Positions 24,647 through 32,615 of a DNA stretch of 64,000 nucleotides are shown here, in pieces. The position numbers and the translations under genes were made by a program. The stretch covers positions 177,400 to 241,399 of IMG/VR virus record IMGVR_UViG_3300043411_000921; one strand, written 5' to 3'. Source of the stretch: a virus. Within the stretch, counting starts at the first letter, position 1; each line of letters begins with the position of its first letter. The notes beneath the pieces were generated by a model. The model was not told the DNA's origin. It ran no database searches and saw only the letters and a program-made list of their open reading frames with translations.

Positions 24647-25906
24647 TTAGTAAATGCCAATCGCATACTTCGGAGGAACAGGAACATAAGAGAGTTGCTT
24701 CACCATCTGCTCTGCTTTGTTTGCATCTCTCTCAGCAACCTTGTCAAAAGTTAGGTTGTCCAGCGTCTCTTTCAAAGAAGTGAGAAGCTTGTCTGCATCT
24801 TCTCTTCCTTGAGAAATGAGGTCTTCACCATTCAAGGAAAGATCAGCACCTGGAATTGGGAGAGATTTGAATTTGGAACGAATCCTTCCAAGTTGAATGG
24901 TTGAAAGAGCCAATGTCATTTGAGCAATCCAGTTCCTGCTCCAGACGTTCAAAGAATTGTAGTTCAACGGACCAAATGGTGTGTTGAAAGGACCATTCAC
25001 TCCATAAATCTTGTCATCCTGATACGATCCAGAGACACCAGAGCCAACTGTGGAATAAGAAGAGCCGCTTGCAACGAGAGTGGAAGCAAGTGTTGGAAAG
25101 GGTTGTCTGCCGAACCTAACACGCATCCAAAGCCTGTTGTTGTAGGTCGGAACCATGTTGTTAGGCGTCGGGAAAATACGAATCTTCCTGCCAGAAATCC
25201 GATAGGAATAGTGTGATCTTCTAACCTTGCTGGCAGCTTCCAACATCCCAGCCCTCAACACATCTTCAAACAACGGAAGAACATAAAATCTTGTGTCTGG
25301 GATATAACTTTCAACTGGCAAACCAGAGGCAACGAAGTTGCTTGCGAGGTTGCTATTGAAAACGTATTGGACAGGAGCGTTGTGATAAACCTCCAGCACT
25401 TCCATTGATCCAACAGAGCCAGAAGGCTGCAAAGACCAAATTGTTGCTCCGTTGGAGTCAACAAGCTCCGTGTAGAGATCGTAGTCCTGCCTCCCAGAAA
25501 CCATCGGGATATATCCAGAATAAGTCTGCTCGTCCTGAGAATATCCAATCATTCCTGCATAAGGAGAAGCAAGTGCTCTCAGAAATTCCAGGTTTGGCTG
25601 GACGTACATGTCGGTGATGTTGATGTTGTTGACATTGTTTCCGTCCAAGGAACCTGTTGGCATTCCCATGAGAGAAGACAGGTTGCTCTTGTTTTGATAT
25701 TCAACCATCAGGGCATTCAACTCTCTGGTTGCCCTTTCGAAGTTGTCCCAGATCATTGGCTTTGTCAGTTCAACACCGAGAACATCTTCTCCCAACGCTC
25801 TGAGAACAAACGTGACCATGTTGTCTGCGTCTTGCTGGAATAACGTGTACTTGTCATATAAACCAAAAGAGGTTGGTCTGAGAGTCGTGTTGAAAGTCGA
25901 TGCCAT
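24647..25906 (-). CDS. head-tail connector / neck protein (gp13-like)
   Basis: 419 aa. The gene order and the pattern (IWDNFERATRELNALMVEYQ, then a YIPMVSGRQDYDLYTEL block and NNRLWMRVRFGRQPF) fit the gp13-type neck proteins of T4-like phages, which bind the portal after DNA filling. The ATG follows a TAGTTA box by 6 bases, so a leaderless mRNA is likely. Assignment is by pattern and position. Confidence 0.55.
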   Translation of the reverse strand: MASTFNTTLRPTSFGLYDKYTLFQQDADNMVTFVLRALGEDVLGVELTKPMIWDNFERATRELNALMVEYQNKSNLSSLMGMPTGSLDGNNVNNINITDMYVQPNLEFLRALASPYAGMIGYSQDEQTYSGYIPMVSGRQDYDLYTELVDSNGATIWSLQPSGSVGSMEVLEVYHNAPVQYVFNSNLASNFVASGLPVESYIPDTRFYVLPLFEDVLRAGMLEAASKVRRSHYSYRISGRKIRIFPTPNNMVPTYNNRLWMRVRFGRQPFPTLASTLVASGSSYSTVGSGVSGSYQDDKIYGVNGPFNTPFGPLNYNSLNVWSRNWIAQMTLALSTIQLGRIRSKFKSLPIPGADLSLNGEDLISQGREDADKLLTSLKETLDNLTFDKVAERDANKAEQMVKQLSYVPVPPKYAIGIY

Positions 25907-25912
25907 GCCTTG

Positions 25913-25919
25913 TAACTAG
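25913..25919 (-). promoter_or_regulatory. late-type -10 box TAGTTA
   Basis: CTAGTTACAAGGC then ATG on the minus strand: a 6-base gap to the start codon of the gp13-like gene. Confidence 0.55.
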
Positions 25920-25927
25920 AAAACAAG

Positions 25928-25960
25928 AAAGGGATGGAGTCCAGCCGACTCCATCCCTTT
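25928..25960 (-). terminator. hairpin terminator
   Basis: AAAGGGATGGAGTC pairs with GACTCCATCCCTTT (14 bp, 5-base loop). It ends transcription of the small gene at 25985-26239. Confidence 0.7.
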
Positions 25961-25984
25961 CAGGGGTTTTGATTGTTGTAAGAC

Positions 25985-26239
25985 TTACTTCTTCTTGGCA
26001 GGAGCAGCGGGTTTTGCTGGGGCTGGCTTGGCAGCTTTGGCAGCAGCGGAACCACGACGATAACCTTCACGGAAAGCCGTCGCAACAGCTTCTTGGAGTT
26101 GTTCCTCCATCTTGGCATCACCACATTCTTCCACTGGTTCAACTGGGGAACCTTCGGTGACTGTGTGGTTCATCTCTGCCATTGCTTCTTCGGCTGCTTC
26201 CCGAATAAGAGTCTTCAACTGTTTGACTGTAATCTTCAT
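25985..26239 (-). CDS. small CTS-like protein with histone-like basic tail
   Basis: 84 aa. Begins MKITVKQLKTLIREAAEEAM, a clear CTS-like peptide. The C-terminus is a Lys/Ala/Pro-rich tail (AAKAAKPAPAKPAAPAKKK) like histone H1 tails, so it could bind DNA in the head. It is transcribed alone, between its own late box and a strong terminator, suggesting high output. Function inferred. Confidence 0.6.
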   Translation of the reverse strand: MKITVKQLKTLIREAAEEAMAEMNHTVTEGSPVEPVEECGDAKMEEQLQEAVATAFREGYRRGSAAAKAAKPAPAKPAAPAKKK

Positions 26240-26275
26240 GTTTGTTTTCCTCCGTGGCTTTATCGCCGTACCGGG

Positions 26276-26281
26276 TAACTA
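26276..26281 (-). promoter_or_regulatory. late-type -10 box TAGTTA
   Basis: GATAGTTACCCGG on the minus strand, 36 bases before the ATG at 26239; only 13 bases from the divergent box at 26295. Confidence 0.55.
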
Positions 26282-26294
26282 TCACTTCCAGGGC

Positions 26295-26300
26295 TATTTA
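26295..26300 (+). promoter_or_regulatory. late-type -10 box TATTTA
   Basis: GGGCTATTTACACCC, with GGG and CCC flanks, 26 bases before the ATG at 26327. Divergent from the 26276 box. Confidence 0.5.
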
Positions 26301-26326
26301 CACCCACAGGTAAGGAGAAACAAAAA

Positions 26327-26623
26327 ATGAAAGCAAAAGTAAGTGGTCAGTACCAAGGCTCAGGCGGCAAACAATCCATCGAGATTGATGGTTCTGTTGA
26401 AATCATTGGTCTCTCAGAACTCTTCGTCAGAGTGAAGTCCCTTGAAGAAACAGTTGTTGATTTGACAGCCAAGCTTCAAGCTTCAACATCGGCGCTAGAG
26501 GCTCTGGTGGCCCGTGTAGTCCTCTTGGAAAAAGAAGAGGAAAGAGAGTCCAAGGAAGAAGCTTCTGCCCAAGAAAAAGCTGCTGTTGACGCCAATAGCA
26601 AGAAACCCGCTAAGAAATCCTAA
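26327..26623 (+). CDS. coiled-coil hypothetical protein, 98 aa
   Basis: Ribosome site AAGGAG. A short beta head (VSGQYQGSGGKQSIEIDGSV) is followed by a coiled coil (LEETVVDLTAKLQ) and a Lys-rich tail. Divergent to the histone-tail gene and under its own late-type box. No function known. Confidence 0.6.
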   Translation: MKAKVSGQYQGSGGKQSIEIDGSVEIIGLSELFVRVKSLEETVVDLTAKLQASTSALEALVARVVLLEKEEERESKEEASAQEKAAVDANSKKPAKKS

Positions 26624-26666
26624 TTCATCTTCCCGAAACAATAAAGCTGGGGAAGTGATCCTTTCC

Positions 26667-26672
26667 TAGTTA
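26667..26672 (+). promoter_or_regulatory. late-type -10 box TAGTTA
   Basis: CCTAGTTATCCCAC then ATG: a 6-base gap to the start at 26679, no ribosome site. Confidence 0.55.
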
Positions 26673-26678
26673 TCCCAC

Positions 26679-26969
26679 ATGAGTTTCGGGGATGTCAAAA
26701 CAGAGATCGTTCCAAAGGGTGTTATCAGCACCCTCGGAGATGGAAGCCTCAGAATCACAGTCCCAACAACTTTTGAAAACTCTGTCACATCAACACATCT
26801 TAGCGGAGCACAACTCCCGATCGTCCGTCAAATCCCCACCTCAACGCTACGGCACTTATACGCCTTATTAGAGGCTTCAAATCATTCCAAGCCACTCTCA
26901 CCCAACCAAGATATTCTCGGGCGCTATAAAGCATCCTGGAGCGATTTAGGTTTGGAGGAATTCGCATAG
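26679..26969 (+). CDS. small hypothetical protein, 96 aa, ends inside repeat copy C
   Basis: Not recognised. About the last 40 residues are encoded by dispersed repeat C (ending YKASWSDLG), so the native gene was perhaps shorter and extended by the repeat. A TAGTTA box 6 bases before the ATG predicts a leaderless mRNA. Confidence 0.5.
   Translation: MSFGDVKTEIVPKGVISTLGDGSLRITVPTTFENSVTSTHLSGAQLPIVRQIPTSTLRHLYALLEASNHSKPLSPNQDILGRYKASWSDLGLEEFA
26843..26950 (+). repeat. dispersed ~100-base degenerate repeat, copy C
   Basis: Left end AACGCTACGGCACTTATACG continues CCTTAT, identical over 26 bases to copy D. Right end GCATCCTGGAGCGATTTAG is identical to copy A over 19 bases. Confidence 0.65.
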
Positions 26970-26997
26970 TGCGGTCTTTGGGAGTTGGTGGAAGTTC

Positions 26998-27609
26998 TCA
27001 AGCCCGTCCCAATTTCTCTTTAAGCTCTTTGATTTTTTCTTGGTATCTGGATTCCAGTTTCAGCAAGATGTTTTCTTGAATATTTTTGATGATTCCTTGC
27101 ACGGATCGCCCCCAGGTTGCATCAACCCATTTGGGTGCGCTCAACGCTGCATGATTCAGTTGGGCTTTAAGACTATCAATCCCTTCTGTGTTCATCCCAA
27201 GCTTTCTTGCCAAATTCTGCAATGCAAGCATGTTGCCGTTACTAAAACCGCCAGCATCGTTTGAAAACGCTCCAAGCCATTTATTCCATTGACTCTCATT
27301 AAATTCCGATCTTGGCGTTTTTGCCAAGTTATAGGTAAGAACATTATACAACGAATTCAGGTTGAGAGCTTTGTTTTCTTCTCCGCTTTTTTCCTTGTAT
27401 TGTTGGTAGGCATATTCCAAGCTGGCCAATTCATCCTTTTCTTTTCCCCGCATACCAACACCAGCAGCCACCTTGTTCCCAAGGCTAGAAAAAATACCTT
27501 CATTGATGAATTCGCCTTGAAAACCAGCTTTCAAAAACTCCTTCATTTCCTGGCGAAAAATAGCAACCCTTAGACTTTCAGAAATTATTTGGTTCAAACT
27601 CTTTTTCAT
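26998..27609 (-). CDS. head-associated protein with CTS-like N-terminus, 203 aa
   Basis: Begins MKKSLNQIISESLRVAIF, the CTS-like peptide. The body is helical (LKAQLNHAALSAPKWVDATW) with no enzyme motif. It directly follows the major capsid gene, past a strong terminator. An ATACTTA sequence about 25 bases upstream may be a variant late box. Likely a packaged or assembly protein. Confidence 0.55.
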   Translation of the reverse strand: MKKSLNQIISESLRVAIFRQEMKEFLKAGFQGEFINEGIFSSLGNKVAAGVGMRGKEKDELASLEYAYQQYKEKSGEENKALNLNSLYNVLTYNLAKTPRSEFNESQWNKWLGAFSNDAGGFSNGNMLALQNLARKLGMNTEGIDSLKAQLNHAALSAPKWVDATWGRSVQGIIKNIQENILLKLESRYQEKIKELKEKLGRA

Positions 27610-27658
27610 TTTTCTCTACTCCAACTTTTAAGTATTTAGTTGATGGTTCCAAAATAGA

Positions 27659-27694
27659 CAAGGGGAAGGGCTGAAAATTCAGCCCTTCCCCTTG
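27659..27694 (-). terminator. strong hairpin terminator after the capsid gene
   Basis: CAAGGGGAAGGGCTGA pairs with TCAGCCCTTCCCCTTG, 16 bp with a 4-base loop. It would end the very abundant capsid mRNA. Confidence 0.75.
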
Positions 27695-27738
27695 TTTGTT
27701 GGTTCAAATCCTCTCTTTTAGAGGACCATTTTTCTAAC

Positions 27739-29706
27739 TTATAGGATTGACATGTCGAGAACTGTGACCGTTGCGTAGAAGTCGGAGCGAACCATCTTCT
27801 TTCCGTAACGGGTCATGATTCCCTTACGAGGAGTGAAGTCCTCTTGACCGTAGATCACAGGGGTCAGGATAAGAGGAACGTAAGGAGCGTAGATGTATCC
27901 AGACTCCAGGAAGGTTGAACCCTTGAGGCCCAGAAGAATCTTGTTCACTGGGAAGTAAGGGTCAATGAAGACCGAGTAACGACCGTTCACTGTTCCTGTG
28001 GCTTCTGCACCGATGCTCATGTTGTCACGAACTTGTCCATCGCTGTCGATTTTGTAGTTCGCACGGTAAGCAACTGTTGCTTCGAGGATTGTGCCGACTT
28101 CTGGAGAGCACACGATGAAGTTGCCAGATCCGCGAAGAGTCTTCTTGTGGATGACGTTTGCAGCGTCGGTGATGGTTCCGATAAGTGTCTCGTACCATTC
28201 ACGGGATGTTCCAGCGAATTGTGGACCTGGGTAAACAGTGCTTGTGCGAGCAACTTCTGTTCCGGTTTGCTTGTTAACAAAGCGGCCTGGAGCGCGGCTC
28301 CAGAAGTAGTTGGCAGCAGTTGCCTGAGTCAACAGGTCGTTCAAGATTTCACGGTCAATATCCAGAGTGATCATTTCACTGAGGATGTTTGTGAGTTCTG
28401 CTTCCACGTCGAGGGAGTAGAACGCTGTGAGGTCTTGAGCCATTTCTGGGGACCAACGAGCGCGCAGCTTCCTTGTGGTTGCAGTCACAGAAACGCTGTC
28501 AATCTTGATGTCAACGTCTGGGATCCTTGGGCTTGCATCAACCGCGAAGTTAGATTCGAAGCTTGGGATTGTCAGAGCGGAACCATCGGAGTTGACGGAG
28601 AGTTGGTCAGCAATTGGGCAAGAAGCTGTGATTGCGGAGAGACCACCACCGAGACCTGCGTTTGGAGTTGCACCCACTGGAGGTGTTCCACCTTGAGGCA
28701 GAGCCATCGCAAACATCAAGTGCGTTCCGTTAAATGGATCAGGAACGAAGGTAGAAGCTGTGCCGTTATCTGTCCAGTTACCACGCTTTGTAAAGCGGCG
28801 GAAGTTCAAAACTCCTTCACCTTGTTGGTAGGTTTGTGGAACGGAAGTGAAGTTGGAGCTAGAAGCACCCAAACCAACCACTGCGATTTGCTCAACGGAG
28901 TTGAGGTCGGCACCGTTAACGGCTGTTGTGAGAGCAGAAGCGGAAACCACCATGAAGGTGAAGTCCAGAGCGTTCACATCAACGTCTGTGGAGAGGGTAG
29001 GATCGTAGTCAACGAAACGTGCGTTGTAACCAACAAAGCCTGCGGAAGCGGACACGGAAGAACCGGAGAGCCAGGAAGTACCGCCGCTCCATGAACCCAG
29101 GATGACTTCATCTTGAGCAAGAACGCCACGAACGTGAACCTTGGAATAACCGGAACCAATCAGGTTATATTGACCACCAGCAGCAAGCGAACCGCTTGTG
29201 CGGATTGTGGAACCAGATGGGTTGGTGTAGATTGATTGGCCACGACCGTATGTCGCTGCGCCGGGATCAGAACCCACTGCAAATTGGTTTGCGCTTGCAC
29301 CGGCATCACCACCGACATAGGAGCCGTAGGTGTAGTCCAGATAGAAGAGCAGACCAGAAGGAAGGCTCATTGGCTGGACGGAGACAATTTCATTTGCAAC
29401 GAGGCCAGCAAACACTCTACGAACGATTGGGAATGCCACGTTCGTGAAACCAGCAACCTGACCAGAAGAGGCAAGGCCAGCTCCACCTGTGGACAGGGAG
29501 AGGCTTTCGTTCAACATTGAGCTTCCGCCCTTGAGAACTTCGACTGCTTGGTTTTCAAGCAGTCTTGCCATCTTTTGACGACCTGCAACGGACAGACCTT
29601 CGAGAAGACCTGTTTTGTTCCATTTGTTGACGATTCTTTCGTCTGCGGTGTTGGCTGTCCTTTGGATACCTTCTGCCAACTGTGAAAGTGTCAGATTTCT
29701 TGACAT
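27739..29706 (-). CDS. major capsid protein (gp23-like)
   Basis: 655 aa (T4 gp23 is 521). It builds the head shell after removal of the N-terminal pro-piece by the prohead protease. The N-terminal ~65 residues are helical with acidic cleavage-type sites (ARLLENQ). Typical capsid segments follow: NVAFPIVRRVFAG, VSVQPMSLPSGLLFYLDYTY, ARWSPEMAQDLTAFYSLDVE and the C-terminal FTPRKGIMTRYGKKMVRSDF. A TAGTTA box lies 45 bases upstream, and a GGGAG ribosome site is present. Confidence 0.9.
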   Translation of the reverse strand: MSRNLTLSQLAEGIQRTANTADERIVNKWNKTGLLEGLSVAGRQKMARLLENQAVEVLKGGSSMLNESLSLSTGGAGLASSGQVAGFTNVAFPIVRRVFAGLVANEIVSVQPMSLPSGLLFYLDYTYGSYVGGDAGASANQFAVGSDPGAATYGRGQSIYTNPSGSTIRTSGSLAAGGQYNLIGSGYSKVHVRGVLAQDEVILGSWSGGTSWLSGSSVSASAGFVGYNARFVDYDPTLSTDVDVNALDFTFMVVSASALTTAVNGADLNSVEQIAVVGLGASSSNFTSVPQTYQQGEGVLNFRRFTKRGNWTDNGTASTFVPDPFNGTHLMFAMALPQGGTPPVGATPNAGLGGGLSAITASCPIADQLSVNSDGSALTIPSFESNFAVDASPRIPDVDIKIDSVSVTATTRKLRARWSPEMAQDLTAFYSLDVEAELTNILSEMITLDIDREILNDLLTQATAANYFWSRAPGRFVNKQTGTEVARTSTVYPGPQFAGTSREWYETLIGTITDAANVIHKKTLRGSGNFIVCSPEVGTILEATVAYRANYKIDSDGQVRDNMSIGAEATGTVNGRYSVFIDPYFPVNKILLGLKGSTFLESGYIYAPYVPLILTPVIYGQEDFTPRKGIMTRYGKKMVRSDFYATVTVLDMSIL

Positions 29707-29751
29707 TGTTTTATTACTCCCTTTGTTTCTTTCTGTAAATGCGTGTGAGCC

Positions 29752-29757
29752 TAACTA
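29752..29757 (-). promoter_or_regulatory. late-type -10 box TAGTTA
   Basis: TGAGCCATAGTTAGGCTCA on the minus strand: a 6-bp inverted repeat brackets the box. 45 bases before the major capsid ATG, so it also doubles as a hairpin after the scaffold gene. Confidence 0.6.
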
Positions 29758-29761
29758 TGGC

Positions 29762-30883
29762 TCATTTTGTGGACTTCTTCACACCAGCAAGCAATTGCCA
29801 GCGGGAAGTATCGAAGCTAGGTTCAGCCGCTTGTGCTCCGAGCATTCTGGAGCCTCTCTCAGCAGATTCGGACAGGGTTGTTGTGCCCTTGGCTTTGTCC
29901 AAAACTCTGGAGATGCGGTTGTAAACTTCCTTGGCTTCTTGGATTGTTTGGGCCTTGTCGAGGTACTCAACGATTTTGCGCTTTTGCGCCCCGGACAAAT
30001 TGTCACGCACAAACAGTTTGTTGACATACAGAGACCTTGCAGTCAGCACTTGGGTTTCAGCCAGTTGACCACGAAGGATCTTGTTTTCTTGCAATGCGGA
30101 AACAGCTTTTGGTGTTGCTTTGCCGTTCTTCTTGCCCTTGGCGGACTCAGCAAGCATTTCGTCGGATTCTGGTTCTTCACCTTCGCCGTGTTCGGAACCT
30201 TCTTCTCCACCCATGTCGAGATCAATGTCGTCCAGGCCACCTTCTGCACCAGTGGAATCCATTGGTTGACCATCGACAGAAACATTCACGTTTTCAACGC
30301 TGCCACCGTCAACACCATCAAGGTCAATGGTGAGAGAGAGATGATCAGCAATGTCACCTTCGGAATCATCCATTGAAACTTCTGCTTCCTCGCCACCAGG
30401 AGCTTCGACTTCTTCCTCGGCAGCAGCAGCAGCAGCAAGTTCGGCTTGTTCTTTGAGAGCCTTCAGGCGAGCACGAATCTTCTTGGCTTCAGCAACAACT
30501 TCTTCATCGGAGATTTCGAGCATCATGTCATCTCCATCAGAAATGACTTCTTCGCCCTCACCTTCTTCGCCCTCACCTTCTTCGCCGTCGTAACCCATCT
30601 CAGCCATCATTGCGGCAACTTCCTCTTCCAGTTGTTCCAGAAGAGATTCACCAGAAGGCTTGCCCGGCCAGTCTTTCTTTTCCTTGGTTGGGAAAGGAGC
30701 CTTCTCAGCTTCTGCCTTTACTCCGGCTGTGTTTCCAGAAGACTTCTTGGCGTGTTCGTCAGAACCACCTTCGGATTCACCCGCAGGGCTAACTTTGCCT
30801 ACGTTGTGCTCAAACCCTTCTGCCCCTTCGAAAAGTTGACGAAGCAGAGCTTTTACTGATGTGTTTTGTGTTGCCTTAGACAT
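29762..30883 (-). CDS. prohead scaffold, short form from internal in-frame start
   Basis: 373 aa, in the same frame as the long form. The ATG at 30883 follows an AAAGGG site, and a TAGTTA box (30918) lies 34 bases before it, so a separate late transcript and product are likely. It would be a nested scaffold of the kind known in other phages where scaffold is the C-terminal part of a longer protein. The size ratio to T4 gp22 (269 aa) fits. Confidence 0.6.
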   Translation of the reverse strand: MSKATQNTSVKALLRQLFEGAEGFEHNVGKVSPAGESEGGSDEHAKKSSGNTAGVKAEAEKAPFPTKEKKDWPGKPSGESLLEQLEEEVAAMMAEMGYDGEEGEGEEGEGEEVISDGDDMMLEISDEEVVAEAKKIRARLKALKEQAELAAAAAAEEEVEAPGGEEAEVSMDDSEGDIADHLSLTIDLDGVDGGSVENVNVSVDGQPMDSTGAEGGLDDIDLDMGGEEGSEHGEGEEPESDEMLAESAKGKKNGKATPKAVSALQENKILRGQLAETQVLTARSLYVNKLFVRDNLSGAQKRKIVEYLDKAQTIQEAKEVYNRISRVLDKAKGTTTLSESAERGSRMLGAQAAEPSFDTSRWQLLAGVKKSTK

Positions 30884-31903
30884 TGTTTTTGTACCCTTTA
30901 CAAGCGGAATTGCGAGATAACTATTGATAACAGCGAGGTTTTCCCGCAGAAGACCAATGCGGTGCTCCTCAAGACGAAAAGTGCTGTTGGAAATCAACTT
31001 CGCTTTGTTGAGACTTTCCAAACCTTCATAAAGACGGAACAACTCTTTTTCTTGAGCCTTCACTGCTCCTTCTGACAAAGGAGAATTTCCTGGTTTCCTA
31101 AGAGCCAAGATTTCTTCTTCCTTTGCTTCGAGCATTCCTTTCAAGGCTTCGTAAGCCTCACTCATCATCGGAGCTTGTTCCCCTGGAGCAGTGACATCTT
31201 CCGCATTTGCAGCAATCGGAGGTTTCGCTGCTTGTTCTTTGATGAACTTGGCAACAACCTTATGGATCTCTGCCAGAGGACTTGGGGCGGGAAGCTCTTC
31301 TTCGGGTGATGGAGGAGGAACGGCTGTGTCCATCCCTGGAACGGGTGGAGTTGCTGGGGGAGGCATTCCTTCTGTTGCAGCAGCCATAGGATCCGCAGCA
31401 GGAGGCGTTGCATCCATTCCTGTTGGTGGAACTTCCGAAGTTGCTGTCATTGCTGGATTGGTTTCTTTTTGGAAGAGAGCATCCACGGGAATGACAATTT
31501 GTTGTTCCCCAGCGGGACCAACGTCAATCTTTCCAAGAACGGGAGAACCAGGGGAAGCGATTGGAGGAGAAGCTGCTGAAACGGCTGGTGGCATGGAAGG
31601 CATTCCAGTTCCAGACATTGGAGGTGGAGGTGCAATTTCCGCAGAGGTTGGTGTTGGGGAAATTGGTCCTGTTGCACCAGCATCTGGGCTTGGGGCAGGA
31701 GGAGCGGGAGGAGGGAGTTCTTCTGCTGGGAGTGATTCCTCTTGTTCCAGAATGATCCCTGAAATTTCCTTGTCGATCATTTGTTTGATGACTGGGGCAA
31801 CGGCTTCAAGCACGGCTGCTTTTGCTTCTGCTGTTGCTGCCTCACGAAGTTTTCTCGCTTCAATCAAGGCTTCTTGAAACAGTGGGGTTGTTGTTGACAT
31901 CAT
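29762..31903 (-). CDS. prohead scaffold/core protein, long form (gp22-like)
   Basis: 713 aa from the ATG at 31903, which has a GGAG site; a TTG at 31912 is rejected. Two parts are seen. The first ~340 residues begin with a helix (FQEALIEARKLREAATAEA) and continue with Pro/Ala-rich low complexity. The second part starts at an internal ATG at 30883 and is acidic (EEGEGEEGEGEE repeat) with a C-terminal helical end (KILRGQLAETQVLTARSLYV, then NKLFVRDNLSG) typical of scaffold cores of large T4-like phages. It lies between the protease and capsid genes, as gene 22 does. Confidence 0.7.
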   Translation of the reverse strand: MMSTTTPLFQEALIEARKLREAATAEAKAAVLEAVAPVIKQMIDKEISGIILEQEESLPAEELPPPAPPAPSPDAGATGPISPTPTSAEIAPPPPMSGTGMPSMPPAVSAASPPIASPGSPVLGKIDVGPAGEQQIVIPVDALFQKETNPAMTATSEVPPTGMDATPPAADPMAAATEGMPPPATPPVPGMDTAVPPPSPEEELPAPSPLAEIHKVVAKFIKEQAAKPPIAANAEDVTAPGEQAPMMSEAYEALKGMLEAKEEEILALRKPGNSPLSEGAVKAQEKELFRLYEGLESLNKAKLISNSTFRLEEHRIGLLRENLAVINSYLAIPLVKGTKTMSKATQNTSVKALLRQLFEGAEGFEHNVGKVSPAGESEGGSDEHAKKSSGNTAGVKAEAEKAPFPTKEKKDWPGKPSGESLLEQLEEEVAAMMAEMGYDGEEGEGEEGEGEEVISDGDDMMLEISDEEVVAEAKKIRARLKALKEQAELAAAAAAEEEVEAPGGEEAEVSMDDSEGDIADHLSLTIDLDGVDGGSVENVNVSVDGQPMDSTGAEGGLDDIDLDMGGEEGSEHGEGEEPESDEMLAESAKGKKNGKATPKAVSALQENKILRGQLAETQVLTARSLYVNKLFVRDNLSGAQKRKIVEYLDKAQTIQEAKEVYNRISRVLDKAKGTTTLSESAERGSRMLGAQAAEPSFDTSRWQLLAGVKKSTK
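30918..30923 (-). promoter_or_regulatory. internal late-type -10 box TAGTTA
   Basis: AATAGTTATC on the minus strand inside the long scaffold frame, 34 bases before the internal ATG at 30883. Confidence 0.6.
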
Positions 31904-31933
31904 GTTCTCCAAAAACTAGGTATTTCTCAAAAC

Positions 31934-32566
31934 TCACACAGGACGTGGGAATTGACCTCTTGCACCTTCAGGAGAAGTCCCAGTTGTTGCACCTGAGCCA
32001 ACACCAATTCTAAAACGTCTAACAGCACCAACGTTTGTTACTCTGGTAAGGGCGTCAGTATTTCTGTGCGCCTCATTAGCAGGGTTATCCAGTGGCGCTG
32101 CCCCTTGCTCCAAAACCTGCAAAACCTGAGTGGACGTACTCAAAATGCCTCGTAGAGCGTTTGGATTTACACCATTTCCTTCTCCAGGAGAAGCGATGGT
32201 TGGAGTAAAAGCATTTCCGAGTTTCAACGTGTTTCTTTCTTCTTCAGTAAGAACAATTGGCTTCACTCTTGGATCTGTGTATTCTGGGCTTGTTGCTTGT
32301 GGACCTTTTGGAATAAAGTCTCTGGAGTATTGAGGGAAATCTGGGTTCTGACCTCCAGCACCAGGAGTTGCAAAGTCTTCTGGTCTAACCATCAGAGCAC
32401 GAGCATCTTCAAGCGCAACTCTTTGTTGTTCAGCAGTGATTGCTGAACCGATAAAAGCTGCTTGGAGGCTTGTTTGATTTCGGATGCCAAGAGTTCCAGC
32501 CGCTGGACCAGTGCCAAATGGCCTGGATGGAGGTGAAACGTTAGATTCGTATTTTGGTGGGGACAT
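31934..32566 (-). CDS. hypothetical head-block protein, 210 aa
   Basis: Not recognised. Pro/Gly-rich at both ends with a helical middle (LQAAFIGSAITAEQQRVALE). Located between protease and scaffold genes, so an internal head or vertex protein is possible. It has its own TAGTTA box 27 bases upstream. A partial match to the dispersed repeat (near 32060) lies in-frame. Confidence 0.5.
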   Translation of the reverse strand: MSPPKYESNVSPPSRPFGTGPAAGTLGIRNQTSLQAAFIGSAITAEQQRVALEDARALMVRPEDFATPGAGGQNPDFPQYSRDFIPKGPQATSPEYTDPRVKPIVLTEEERNTLKLGNAFTPTIASPGEGNGVNPNALRGILSTSTQVLQVLEQGAAPLDNPANEAHRNTDALTRVTNVGAVRRFRIGVGSGATTGTSPEGARGQFPRPV

Positions 32567-32593
32567 GTGTCATAACTCCTTGTTTGTATGGAG

Positions 32594-32599
32594 TAACTA
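32594..32599 (-). promoter_or_regulatory. late-type -10 box TAGTTA
   Basis: CATAGTTACTCC on the minus strand, 27 bases before the ATG at 32566; a downstream GGAGTTATG mirrors it as an inverted repeat. Confidence 0.55.
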
Positions 32600-32615
32600 T
32601 GACAACAGGGTGGGA

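Noticed and set aside
28033-29094. 353-codon + strand open frame
   Set aside because: Antisense to the major capsid gene; Cys/Trp-rich nonsense composition.
31191-31877. 228-codon + strand Gly/Ala/Ser-rich open frame
   Set aside because: Antisense image of the Pro/Ala-rich part of the scaffold protein.
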